A stretch of 64,000 nucleotides of DNA from Varanus komodoensis (GCF_004798865.1 NW_025335268.1:33581678-33645677), one strand, 5' to 3'; numbered from the stretch's first letter, positions 24,650-35,691 are shown. Numbers and translations are program-made. The notes: generated from the letters alone by a model not told the origin.

Positions 24650-25590
24650 ATGCTTCATATATTTATATAGGTTCTGTACCATGCAATTTAAAGCATAAAA
24701 TGGTATAATAAAATGCCATAAAAACAATATCATGTATGGAACCACTAGATATATTAAGACAGCATACAGATGCAAGCTACACTGCAGGGGATAAAAATCA
24801 TATATGGTCAAGACTAAAAATACTAAAGTACTTTTAAAATGTCTTAGCCTGATGATAAGATAGCAATGTAACAGCAGGTGAGTTTCCCTTGGGAGTGCAT
24901 TCCAGAACTGGGGTGCCATCCTCAAAAAGACTCTCATTCTTCTTGCCACCTTCTGAGCATCAGATTGAGGGGCCATTAGAAGATATGCTTCTGTGGCTGA
25001 ATTCAAAGCATGGTTGGGTACATATGGAAGCAGTCTTCTGTCATGTGCTGTTGTTCCCAGCTGCGTAGAACTTTATAAGTCAAAACCAGCACCTTGAATT
25101 GGGCCCGAAAATTAATACTGGAAGGTAGTTCAGTGGAGAGAGAACTGGCCGAATGCCTGGTCTTAGTTAAACCTTTGTACCCTTTTCCTCTAGAAATTTC
25201 TGGACTATCTTCAAAGGTAGCCCCAGGTATAACCCATTATGGTAATACAAATGGGAAGCTATCAGGGCATGGATGACTGTGGCTAGACTATCTATCTCCA
25301 GGTGGGTTGCAGCTGGGATACTGCCAGAAGGGTTCTCCATACCACTTAGATCCAGCAACAGATCCAGGAGCAACCCCAGGCTATTCACTGGTTCATTCAG
25401 GGGAATGTAACCCTATCCAGTGCATGTAAAGTCCATCTCATTTGATTTGAAGACTCATTCATTGCCAGTGCCTCTGTCTTTTCCAGACTGAGCTTCAGTT
25501 TTTTAGCTCTTCTCCAGTCCATTGGCATGGCCAGGCACTTGTCCTCAAGCGTAGGGATTCAGGCCTGCATATAGAAAGATGACCATTTTA
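24650..25590 (-). mobile_element. L2 LINE, ORF2 C-terminal part
   Basis: The minus strand carries consecutive L2 ORF2 pieces. Near 25500 it reads as a MDWRRAKKLKLS-like block, then SLGLLLDLLLDLSG, then ATVIHALIASHLYYHNGLYLG, then near 24900 RVFLRMAPQFWNALPRETHL. The order matches the reverse transcriptase C-terminus of squamate L2. The 3' part at 24650-24850 is AT-rich UTR. Several frame changes show the copy is dead. Confidence 0.83.
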
Positions 25591-26652
25591 ATTGATGGTT
25601 GAAATGGGTGGACACAGGGCACAGTCACAGGTTCATGTGTGTTGCATGGAGGTGGTCTCAGATTTAATCTCTGAGAGTTGTAGGCCTTTTTTCTGTCTAA
25701 ACTTGTATGGAACTGCACATTTAATCCCTTCCTGGTCTGTGAGTCAAATGAGAAAAAGCAGTACTCCGTGTGTCCAAAGAAGTGTTCAAAGTCCATGCCG
25801 GAATGCAAAGTCAAAACACCAGCTGAGGAGTGAAATCCAAGGCAAGACAGAAAAATGTCTTTCCTGTCATAAAAAGTAAAACATAATTTAAAGGCCTTTC
25901 TTCTTGTGCCCTAGATGCTAAGGTGGAGGACGAGGCTACAAGAGAAATTTGCAGTCACTAGTATTCCACTGTAACTGGGGCCCAACTTCAAAACATCTTG
26001 AAATAATTTGGGTCAGTGATACCATGTGCTTAGATGAAAGCCTCAAAAGTATTTCCCCTCTCCTTGAAATATGCATTTCTTTATAAGATGTGGTATTACA
26101 GTTATCTAAATGCGTCTTCTATTTTTTCATTCTTTTTCCCTCCTTGATCTGGTTTCTTTGAGTACACTTATGACTTTGGAACTCCTTTCTGTGAACAATA
26201 AAGGCAGAACATATTCTCAAAGCTTTGTGCAGAATTAATTTAAACATGCTTAGCAAGTCAGATAAATTAAAATGTTACAGAAATTTTTCTCCTAAATCTT
26301 TCCAGTAAAATCATCTTTTTAAAGTCTCTTGAAACGATCTTTTTATAGCCATCGTTTCTTCCACTTCTGTGTGCAGGTGCATAAGAGCCCACTCCACCTG
26401 ATTACAGAGCAATTCTAAGGGATAGGATGTTATATGGTGGGAGTTATGCCGTTTCTCAGTCTCAGAGAGGCCAGAGTAGTAGGTATCAGGTGAAGCTTTC
26501 CCCCACTTTGTCGACTGGTTCTTCTTTTAAAAGGAGTTTCAGGCTGGTGTAGATAACTGAGACCTAGGAGCCTACCAAGGGGCAAAGGGGGCTTTGACTC
26601 CAAAGCACCCGAGGCAGACCTTCCAGCATGACCTTTCATCTCCTGCTTCTGA

Positions 26653-26965
26653 GAATAAGAACATAAGAACATCCGCGCTGGATCTGACCAAAGGTCCATC
26701 TAGTCCAGCACTGCAGCTGCCAACATGATCCTTCAAGCAGGGTGGGTGCAGGATCGCCTCCTAACCACGCTCCTCAGCAACTAGTGTGTGCGGGCATGCC
26801 CTCTGGTCAAGGAGGTAGCACATAGCCAGCAAGGTTAGTAGCCACTGATAGCCTCCTTCCTTATGAATCTGTCCAATCTCTTTTAAAGCCATCTAGATTG
26901 GCAGCCATCACCATTTCCTGTGGCAGCAAGTTCCATAGTTCAACTATACGCCCCACTTTGGCCAC
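26653..26965 (-). mobile_element. CR1 LINE 3' end
   Basis: The + strand starts GAATAAGAACATAAGAACAT and continues with GACCAAAGGTCCATCTAGTCC, then CCTTATGAATCTGTCCAATC and GCAGCAAGTTCCATAGTTC, the reverse complement of the very common squamate CR1 3' end. It is 5'-truncated near 26965. Confidence 0.88.
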
Positions 26966-27048
26966 TGCTGCCAGCAGAAAGACCACTGACAGCGAGAGAG
27001 TTTACTTCTGCTCTTCCCTTCTTTGCAAATGTGAAGAAGTTCTGCAAA

Positions 27049-27084
27049 CCTGGAATATTTGCCCACCTGGTCAAATATTCCAGG
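27049..27084. repeat. perfect 13-bp inverted repeat, 10-nt loop
   Basis: CCTGGAATATTTG at 27049-27061 is the exact reverse complement of CAAATATTCCAGG at 27072-27084. It sits between the CR1 piece and the hairpin element at 27094. Possibly a cruciform or the remains of a MITE. Confidence 0.8.
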
Positions 27085-27093
27085 CCACCCAGT

Positions 27094-27226
27094 CAGGGTG
27101 GGCAATCTTTGGTCCTCCCGCTGTTTTTGGCCCGCAAAAACATCAGCCCTATCCATCATAGCCAATGGTAAGAGATAATGGGAGTTGTAGGCCAAAAGCC
27201 TGGAGGACCACAAGTTGCCCATCATG
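27094..27226. mobile_element. hairpin hAT-like MITE (family A)
   Basis: A 133-bp palindrome. The left arm begins CAGGGTGGGCAATCTTTGGTCCTCC and the right arm ends GGAGGACCACAAGTTGCCCATC-like wording, close reverse complements, with GGGAGTTGTAGGCCAAAAG inside. CAGGG-type ends and the fold suggest a hAT-derived MITE seen widely in reptiles. No clear 8-bp duplication was found. Related copies: 37114-37241 and a half copy at 33942-34001. Confidence 0.7.
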
Positions 27227-28528
27227 GATAAAGATGATGTGGTATATTTAGAGAATAATTTCATTTGGTGGCCTGGTGCTTCAAAGCAACAGCTACATGC
27301 TAGTGAAGTTCTGTGGATACAAAAAGGAGTCATCTGTCTCCTACTATGCACAGCCTCTTCTTATACAGACAAGTTGAACTAATGTGGTGGTATGGGATGT
27401 TTATTCGGTCGGAAAACTAAGTATCAATCCTGCTTCTGTGAGAGAAAAGGAAGTCATCAATTTGGCTGGGAATGAAATGTCTCCTGAGGGCCGGCTGAAT
27501 ACTCAAAAAATTTTCTGTGATGTGGGTAAATTGAGAAGCCCAGAGGCAAGAAGGATGAATATGGCATAGAGTCGATTGAGAAAGAGGAAGCTAAAGGAAG
27601 AATAGGTGATTTAAGGAAAAGTGAAAGGAAGACAAGGAATTGAGTAAAAGGAGAAGCTAATCACTCTGAGGACAGGTCATAATGTTTATGATCAAGAGGA
27701 AAAGCATCCTCTTGACTAGAGCAAGGTCGGCAAGGGCACTAATACACACTTGGATATCTTTCCTGGCATCCACCAAGATGTCTTGTGCCTCCCACTTGTA
27801 TTTCTTTTTCTTACTAGCAGTTGGGTTTGCTGTGAAAGGATTTTGCGGCACTGTTGTTTAATGTGTTGTTTAGTGTGTTGGGGCCAGGCCCCACCACTGC
27901 CATGTACTCAGACTTTGGGGCAAATTACTTTCCGTTTTCCACAATTCCTATGGCAGCCACTCTGTGGCAATGCCTTGGATGCTTTCTCAAACTGCCAGAT
28001 AGGCCTTTTGTCCAAAAAGGTTGCCTGTCCCTGGATTAGTGGATGAGGGAGATGGTCATGCAGGCAAAAATAAATAATTGCAAAGACTTTAGCTTAAATA
28101 TTGCCAGTTTTGCTTTATTTTCATGACAACAGTGACCTGGGAATATTAAGGCAAGCAGTGGGGGCCAAAAAGACAAATAGGAGGTAGAGTTGAAACTCAT
28201 ATATTGTTTTGAAGTAGTAATCCAATATGCCCCTGCTTCTTCGACTTTAGGCCTATAATAGAGATATTGATAAGCAGAAATGTAGGAAATTTTAGACTTA
28301 GATTGAGAGTACTCGTATATTAATACTTATAGTAGTGCAACCCTACCCTATATTTTGTTTAATTATTAACTTCCAGCTGCACAGTGCTGTTTTTCCTTCT
28401 AATTTTAATACATAGAACAAACATAAGTTGCCATAAAAGTAATTATCTTGTATAAAAGAATGATTTTACCCCTCTGTTTTCCATGAATGGAATATCATAT
28501 GAATGCAACACAGAGGAATGTAGAGGAA

Positions 28529-28695
28529 GGGCTGTATCTCAGTGGGACAGCACATGTTTTACATGCAACAAATTCTGGGTTCAGTTCCGATAGACTGAGA
28601 AACTTTGGAGAGCTTCTGCCAGTCAGTGTGGACAGTACTAAGCTAGATGGGCCCATGGTCCAACTTGGCACAAGGCAGCTTCTTGTGTCTCATGT
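28529..28695 (+). mobile_element. tRNA-derived SINE, second family
   Basis: The head GGGCTGTATCTCAGTGGGAC gives a tRNA A box and GGGTTCAGTTCCG a B box, spaced as in a tRNA. The body contains GGAGAGCTTCTGCCAGTC and the 3' part CAAGGCAGCTTCTTGTGTCT. This differs in wording from the SINE at 3381. An inverted copy lies at 60440-60585. Confidence 0.82.
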
Positions 28696-29097
28696 AGGTA
28701 AACCATGATGACTGCAATTCCCGGAAGAATTTGATGCACATGTGAGACTCCAAACAAATGACATTCTTAAAACACACAGATGCATGCGTGCACACATGCA
28801 CACATATCAAATGCACTGGATCAGGATAGATGCATTTACATCACAATTACATTGTTACTGGAACCACTTTTCTCAGAGTAATATCAGGAACTTGGAGGAG
28901 TTGAGTGGTTTGAGGAGCACAGACCTATTACATAGAATCACTTTTAAAATCTTTTCTTTCATGTCTCTTTAAGCCATGGAAGGATGATTGAAAGCATAAA
29001 TCCTCTAACCCATGAAAATAGCATACTTCACAACAAAACAGCTTTTTGTTATAGTGAAAGGCCCATACTGACTGGACTGTATAATTTTTACCCTAAA

Positions 29098-29100
<3 letters not shown>

Positions 29101-29176
<76 letters not shown>
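29101..29176. repeat. (GA)38 microsatellite
   Basis: Seventy-six bases of uninterrupted GA dinucleotides. It gives rise to spurious open frames of RE or LS repeats on the two strands. Likely polymorphic; it can form purine-strand triplexes. Confidence 0.97.
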
Positions 29177-29180
<4 letters not shown>

Positions 29181-29894
29181 ATTAAATGAGAAAAAATATT
29201 CTTTGATGCCAGAGCTAGGAGACAGCTTAGTGACTGAACAGTGAAATGTGTGACTGTATATAGAAGGATCTTCTCTCTTTAGATTCATCTATTTCTTTAG
29301 TTTTTATAGTGCAAAAATAATATTTGACAGTGCTATAATAGTGTAATGATCTGGCATGATTTCTGTTCTGAGCCTGTAGAAAATGTCAAATTCCCTGACA
29401 AAATATTACTTTTCCTCCAAATTGAATCCAGTAAATCAGTTTTCTTGCTTATAACTTACAGTGACAGAATTGATTAAAAAATATTTGTACATGAAATTAA
29501 AGAACAGAAGAAAACACCAGAGTCTTTTATACTTCAGTGAAAACTGAGAAACATTTTCTTTTATCAACTAAGAATTGATAATGGGGATTCTGGCAAGCCC
29601 TCTCCTGTAATGTAGCTGGCATGTGTTCCTCAACAAGCTCTTAGAAAAGTTTAAGATAGTGTAAGAAAATCTATTCCCCACCCCCACTTTGAAGTTCATT
29701 CTCTCTGCTCTGACAAAGAACGGGAATCAATACAGAGCTGGGGTAGTAGTGATTATTAGCCATTCTGTAATGGCCACCACTTGGATAGTACACTAAACTA
29801 TTACGAGACCAAGTCTGCACAAGCTTCAGGTTTTGAAGCCTTCACTTCTATTCTCTTCCTCTAGTGCAGGCATGAGAAGGCTGGAAGCTTCTTC

Positions 29895-30060
29895 GTCCAC
29901 CATGGATTAATCAGAGTTTTGTGTGTTGTCTGAACCCCAGTTATTGGTTAAACTTAACTAACAAGCCAGCTTTATAAACTGTGGTCTGAGTTTGGCTTGT
30001 TTCAATTAACCATTGTTAAAAAAAGAAAAGTTCAATTAAACAGCATGGCAAATTGTGCCC
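29895..30060. repeat. possible dispersed repeat with inverted motifs
   Basis: Contains CAACCATTG-like and AACCAATAAC-like blocks repeated in both senses (GTTATTGGTTAAACTTAACT and CAATTAACCATTGTTA), with GGTCTGAGTTTGGCTTGTT. It resembles palindromic lizard repeats but I cannot name it. Confidence 0.3.
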
Positions 30061-31457
30061 AGTCTTAAGACTAAACTTAATCTTATGAACTCCTAGCAGC
30101 ACTGGTAAAAGGAACATGTGAGAGTAAGGCTCTATAAGGCTCATTCTCCAAGCAAGGCCAGTAAATCAGGGCACTTAACTCCCTTCCTGTAAAGAAAGCT
30201 CAAGCATTGTTTAAAAATAGATGCAGTCTAGAACCAGATACTAGGCCAGTTGTCTTAGTTTTGTGCTTAATATTGGTTGCAAAATAGCAACTGATTGCTT
30301 TATGGAGACATTATAAACTTGGGGTAGCCTTATGGTAGCTGAATTTTCTCTTTATTCTATGGTTAGAAAGAGTTAAAATATAAGCGGGAGAGATTTCAGA
30401 CATCTGCTGCTATGCATGCTGAAGACTGCACAGGAGCCATGACACAAGCGAGATGGGATAGCCCGGGCCCTTGGGGTCATGTGCTCTTTTGCCTCTGTGT
30501 TGGACTGTGTGGGAAGATGTTCTACATGTATACTGACACTCCACATGTGAAGGATCTGTAGGCACATCTATTGGCACTTACATTTCTCCCATGCACCTAA
30601 CATAGATGGCAAAGGAAGGGCTATCAGAGGGCACACCTACTGGGAGCGGGGCAGAGCTGTATGGACATGCAGCCTCCCCACACTACCACTGTTGATTCAT
30701 GTGTGCTGCTGCTGATCACGGCTTGTGGAGGAGATCAGTAAAAAGTTGACAGACATATAAGTAATCCTGTGCATGTCCATTCGAAAAGAATTCCTTGTGA
30801 ATTCACAGGATGTGCACATATGAATATTTTGCCAGCATATAGCCCGTTTTCTGGCAAAAGATCAACAATTGCAGCAACTTCTGGCCACACAGCCCAGTGC
30901 TGTGGACCACATCCTACAACCCAACCCATGCATGCATAGTCAGAAGATGCCCCTATGTTAATACGGCCATACTCCCTGCCAAGTGTGCTCAGGATCACAG
31001 TGGCAAGATATCATGGTCTTCCCAGCCTATTTCTCTTATTAGCTGGAAAACAAGCACACAAGGAAAATGTTACAAACATATGCTCTAGACATCTCACACT
31101 GCACACAAATGCCTCTTTTTAAAGAAAATCTGTTGCCCATACAGGCCACCAGCCACAAATTGTTTCTTGCACAATGGTAGCCAGAAAACCAACTCAGCGG
31201 GCAATGCTGAGTTTGCTTCCCCCTCTTCTCCCCACCCTTTTCTTCATGCACACAGTTACTATGGTGATTGCCAACACAATGTTCCATCCAGATACAGTGA
31301 TTATTACTTTCAGCCAATCAGAGTGGAGAGTATTGAACCAATATGGAATTGGGAACAAAACTCAGGAGATAGGCAGGTGCACACAAAACCAATAGAGGGT
31401 GCAAGGACCTTCCTGTGAGGTTGGTGTAGGACCTGCAAGGTGGTGGTGGAAGATGGT

Positions 31458-31493
31458 GTGTGGGTTTGTTTGTTTGTTTGTTTGTTTGTTTTG
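31458..31493. repeat. (GTTT)n microsatellite
   Basis: Seven to eight GTTT units. Confidence 0.9.
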
Positions 31494-31876
31494 TACACTG
31501 GAGATGGCTGGAGATGCAGTAGGGAGGTTTTGGGGTGAGGGGATGATCAGATAGTCAACTGAATGGATGGTGAATGCAGGAAGAGTATCAGACTAAAGTT
31601 CCAGGCTAATGTTCCAATGTTCACACAGCAGCTGTCCCTAGGAACCCACATGCAAGCACAGCCATGTTCCCCCACAACTGGAGTACATAGGCCTGCTGAG
31701 TCTGATGGCACCTGCAGTGACCACCCCTTCACCTAGTCTTCACGGCAAGGCTGCTTGGTGGTAGGCTCCCATCCACAAGTGCAAACAGTGCAGTTTGTAA
31801 CACGGTTATCTCTTGTGAGATGTTCCTGTTTACTGGTGGTGAGTGATATATTGAATAATTAAGATACAAATGTATA

Positions 31877-31884
31877 TGTATCTT
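31877..31884. repeat. 8-bp target-site duplication, left copy
   Basis: TGTATCTT, matching TATATCTT at 32169-32176 in 7 of 8 positions. Confidence 0.75.
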
Positions 31885-32168
31885 CAGTGCTTTTTTTGTA
31901 AAAAAAAAAAAAAAAAAGGTGCCGGAACTCACGTCGCCACCAGCAGTAAGACTCAGCATGCGACCACACACACCAATCCGAAGCCGAGCAGTGCCCTCAC
32001 TATCTCACTATCAGTACAGACAGAAAAGCAGCCCGCAAGCACTATGTTAATGATGTTTGCGGCTGACCTGCCACGCCAACAGGCGATTCAAAATCACTTC
32101 GTAAAATCCATTGGAAAAAAACATGCCGGAACGCTGTTCCAGTGCATTCTATGACAAAAAAAGCCCTG
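31885..32168. mobile_element. hAT-like non-autonomous DNA transposon
   Basis: The element starts CAGTGCTTTTTTTGTA and ends TGACAAAAAAAGCCCTG, so the inverted ends are CAGTGCTTTTTTTGT and CAGGGCTTTTTTTGT with one mismatch. Subterminal GGTGCCGGAACTCA at the left pairs with CATGCCGGAACGCTGTTCC at the right. It is flanked by TGTATCTT at 31877-31884 and TATATCTT at 32169-32176, an 8-bp duplication with one mismatch, as hAT insertions make. Length is 284 bp and there is no transposase. Confidence 0.83.
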
Positions 32169-32176
32169 TATATCTT
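32169..32176. repeat. 8-bp target-site duplication, right copy
   Basis: TATATCTT directly after the CAGGGC-type end of the hAT-like element. Confidence 0.75.
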
Positions 32177-32540
32177 ATTTTGTTTGGTGTATCTCAAAAC
32201 ATCTGGTATCCTGACAAATCAGATGAAAACTGCAAAGCACATCATATCTGAGGTCTGTTGCCCTGCAAATTTCCTGCATTTTTCCAATGAACAGCTATAA
32301 TCCTACCTTCTTTCTCCTCACTTTGCAGCAAAACTTGATGACTGCTTGCCAGAGCTAGCAGAAAAGAGAATCCTGTAACTCCCAGTCCTTCCTATGCTTC
32401 GCTCAAAAGCTACCTTAATAATCTTACAAAACTAGGCATTTTTCATACCCCAGATTAACTGGTTCAATTAGTGAAAGACATTTTTTCATGTTCCAGGGCT
32501 TATTAAACTGCACAGTTTTTTTTTCCTTTTTTCCTTGCAG

Positions 32541-32690
32541 TACAACCGTTACCAGCGCTATGGAGCAGAAGAGTATGTTTTGCAGAGGGGGGGAGTCCTG
32601 TGCCCCACCCCAGGATGCGGAGCAGGCCTGCTTCCTGAGCCAGGAGTGAGAAGGATAGTGTGTGAACCAAGCAGTGGAATGGGCTGTGGG
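32541..32690 (+). CDS. PRKN: parkin exon 9 (start of IBR zinc domain, internal coding exon)
   Basis: The exon is preceded by a T/C-rich tract ending in GCAG and followed by GTAAGC. It reads 50 whole codons (phase 0 at both ends), human positions 312-361, starting [11 protein letters not shown] and ending G-M-G-C-G. Four IBR zinc ligands, C332, C337, C352 and C360, are all kept; A320, in the surface that binds the ubiquitin hydrophobic patch, is kept too. Compared with human from memory about 13 of 50 residues differ, including C323Y, M327R and R334T; none is a zinc ligand. Several others (V347, I350, V351, P354) look like ordinary sauropsid variants. The 150-bp length equals human exon 9. The frame is open and the exon looks functional. 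It joins in frame to exon 8, which ends on codon 311. Confidence 0.98.
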
Positions 32691-33941
32691 GTAAGCAAAG
32701 TACTTTTTCGTATTAGTATCATGGGACTCGAATTAAGACTGTGAAGGAAGGGGGGCAGGGAATAATCTCTGCATTTCTTTATCTCACTGGTGACTCTGAA
32801 ATGCTTTTTATACTGAAATAGAGCTCTGTAGATCCCAATAAACAATTTTAATTCAATGCTGCAGCCCAGAAATGATCATTTTATTGTGTAGAATATGCCT
32901 GGCCCAGGATGCTTTGCTTTAATTGGTTTCTGAAGTTGCTGATCTAAGTAGTTACCAGGAAAAGTGGGCCTGTGCAAATGACAAGCCAAGAGCTCTCAGT
33001 CTTTCAGAAACTCCTGACAGTCAGCAAAACAGGGAAGGTTCCAAAGCCGAAGAATGTGTTGTTTTATGGGCAGCAGCCTCTTTGAGGAGGGCTGGAGAGG
33101 ATGCGAAAGAATCACGTAAACAAAATGACACTGTGTGTTTTGAGCAAATCAGTGAAGCTAATGCGGATATCTTGACTTTGTCAGACAAGAGCTGTTTTTA
33201 AATAAGAGTTGCTGGAACAGAACTGGAATGGACTGCCCATACCAGAGGTTGTCCCTATTCCTCTCTTATACCAACACAACCAGCATTATTTGTGTTGCTT
33301 CCGCTCATCAAATAAGGGAAGTTGTAATATGTCGAGGGCCTTTTTTATGGATGCTCTCTGACCCTGTCGTTCAAGAGTTGCCAAAATCTTACAGTTAATC
33401 AATCAATTTAATGAAAAAGTAGGATTATCCTCCCAGAATTGCACTGGTCCCGGAAGGAGCATGGTCTTTCATGACTGAATGCTCTGCAGCATCAAAGGCT
33501 ATCTGGTCATGGAAAGCTAGTATGTCAAGGAGAAAGGTTCTGTTCTCCTCTGTGCAGCGTGTCACTTGGTGGGAAGTTAAAAGCATATGATCCCCCCACT
33601 TGCATTTTGAAGTGGTACAGAGCCCTGTATGTTTACTGTACTTTTTCAGTATGTATAGATTCCTTCTTCAGCTACTTTTTGCCAATGTTATGTGAGGAGC
33701 AGAGAAACCCACATTCAAATACTGTCTCTGCGTCCAGTGACAATAGGTAATATTTTAGTAGTGTCATTTTGATTCCTCACATTTCCTTGAACAGTATGCT
33801 TTAATACTCCATAGAACAAGTCAGTTCACTTAAAAGTAAATAGATACCTTATGTGTAAGATAAGTGAGATGCTATTTTTTAATTAAGAAGCTGAGCCATA
33901 TATATCAAGGATTTCCTTGGAGTGATGTGAGTGAGCAAACT

Positions 33942-34001
33942 CATGGATGATAGGAGTCATAGGCATAAACTTCTGGAGAGCCAGAGGTTACCTACTCTTG
34001 A
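33942..34001. mobile_element. half copy of hairpin MITE (family A)
   Basis: GGATGATAGGAGTCATAGGC, then TTCTGGAGAGCCAGAGGTTACC, matches the right arm of the family A hairpin (27094 and 37114). The left arm is missing. Confidence 0.5.
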
Positions 34002-34880
34002 TGTAAGGAAATGTATGGCATGAAGTATGTTTCTTGTAAGCATAACATTCAAAACAAACAAAAGGGTTCCATTCTTCAAATCTATCAAGAAAAGTATCAA
34101 AAGGAGTACAGCATTCATCTTTTTTTCCTAAGGAGCTGTATTGACCCTACTCAGAGAACAAGATAAAACAAACTTAGAAATCATCCATCAATTAAAAATC
34201 TTTAAAATTATCTGAAAAGTTACCCCCAACTAACTGGGTAGTATTTTATTTTGAATAAGTTAATTATCTGGAATATGCATCCTTACAGAACTAGTAGATA
34301 GGAGCCCCCTGGCTTTGCTGTCACGCAGGGGCTGCTGCAGCATGTATATTCTTCCTGTGAAGACAGTGAAAGCATCATTTCTTTGAAAGTATGTTCTTTT
34401 AGTCATGTGCTGATACAGCTTTAAAAGATAGCTTAACCACCTGAAATTCAGATAACAGCCTTTGGTGTAAAGAGAGAAGGATAAAGTTTGTAAGTGAGTT
34501 CATAAGTGCTGGTGGTTCAGTGGCATGCAGAGATATCTGGGGAAGGGAAGAGCTGAACAGGGAAATGATATCACTGTATCATTGGAAAATTCTCATGATA
34601 TAATAAGGGAAAAGGTAAGAAGGGAGTGGGCAGTCTGCATTCCTGGTGCCATTTAACGTATTTTTCGCTCTATAAGACGCACCTGACCATAAGACGCACC
34701 TAGTTTTTAGAGGAGGAAAACAAGAAAAAAAATATTCTGAATCAAATGGTTTACTAAACTATTTAATAAACTATACCAGAATACAGTAATACCGTATTTC
34801 AACCTTGTAAAGTGAACAGCAGTCAACAGTGGCATTAAGAACCATCATCACTGTCATTAACAAAAGAGAGATTTTAAAGT

Positions 34881-34979
34881 TCAAGTACTCTTCTTGTTTT
34901 CGTTGAACCCATAGAACTCATCATCACTAGAGTCAGAATTTATGAAGCTCTGTTGCTCACAATCACTGACATCGCTTTC
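34881..34979 (-). pseudogene. possible transposase C-terminal remnant, acidic tail
   Basis: Inside the TIR element the minus strand has 32 codons bounded by stops, reading ESDVSDCEQQSF then INSDSSDDEFYGFNENKKS. A Ser/Asp/Glu-rich tail ending near a stop is typical of many transposase C-termini, so this may be the last relic of the source gene. It could also be chance; no catalytic motif is present. Confidence 0.35.
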
Positions 34980-35352
34980 TTAGTCAGTAGTGGAATTATT
35001 GAAGGGATCCACAATCTACACCAGTTATACAAGAGCTGCTGCAGACAATTCAATAACAAATCTAAAAAAGCCAGTAATGTCCACGCTGCCCTACTAGTAA
35101 ATAATAGAAAAAAACTTCTGACAAAAAATGAGATATTGTACGGTAAATCAAACACACAGCGGACTAAGTAGCCTTTGAAAAATAAACTTCATACACAAAG
35201 GTAATGCTGTTCAAATATTCACTGATCCTAAAAAAAATGTGTCTATCAACTAACAGATAACTGATCCATGGAAACTTCCTGATAATTGCAGGCACATTCC
35301 CCATCACTTCCCCATGGGTTGCCATTTGAAAACACACACCGACCTGTGATTA

Positions 35353-35648
35353 ACAGCTCTCACCTGCGCCGGAGGAGTGGGGCGGAGCAGGGCACGCCGG
35401 GCCAGGTGGTGTCACGTGGGGCCAGTAGCGTGCTGACGGTGGTCTTCCAGGTGGCGTGGCGGCGGCAGCAGGTCTTCCCGGGCGGTGGGGGTGAGCAGTC
35501 CGTCTCTCCATGCAGCCAGCAGGTTAAAGCCCGCGGCTCCTCCTCCTCCGCACCTCTCCCCCTGAGCGTCACAGCTCTCCCCTGTGCCGGAGTGGGGGGC
35601 GGAGCAGGGCGCGCTGAGCGCGTGCCGGCCAGGTGGTGCCACATGGTG
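35353..35648. repeat. GC-rich core with a duplicated module
   Basis: A module starting ACAGCTCTCACCTGCGCC at 35353, with GGGCGGAGCAGGGC and GCCAGGTGGTGTCAC, recurs at 35571 as ACAGCTCTCCCCTGTGCC, GGGCGGAGCAGGGC and GCCAGGTGGTGCCAC. The two starts are 218 bp apart. CpG content is far higher than in the surrounding intron. It gives long but meaningless open frames on both strands. Confidence 0.8.
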
Positions 35649-35691
35649 CAGGTGGGCCGGCAGTGTCCCAGGCGTCGGGCACACACACATT

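Larger units (their letters stand above)
24007..32540 (+). other. PRKN: PRKN intron 8, complete (8,534 bp)
   Basis: Bounded by the GTGAGT donor after exon 8 and the TTCCTTGCAG acceptor before exon 9. It is a phase-0 intron between codons 311 and 312. Named repeats inside are listed separately. Stretches where I see nothing I can name are 24007-24640, 25600-26650, 27240-28520, 28700-29100, 29180-29890, 30070-31455, 31500-31884 and 32177-32540. No additional splice-flanked coding exon was recognised. Confidence 0.95.

Noticed and set aside
28984-29288. Frames with long RE and LS repeats
   Set aside because: They are translations of the (GA)n microsatellite.
30370-30570. Possible extra exon in a slightly GC-richer stretch
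   Set aside because: No splice-flanked frame resembles a parkin exon or another known protein; parkin exons 8 and 9 join directly in phase.
31870-32154. 94-codon + strand frame
   Set aside because: It runs through the non-autonomous hAT-like element, begins in its flank and includes a poly(K) stretch from the poly(A) run.
35340-35690. CpG-island promoter of an unannotated gene
   Set aside because: GC boxes are present, but the block is bounded by transposon ends and no adjacent spliced ORF is visible. Kept only as a finding to test.
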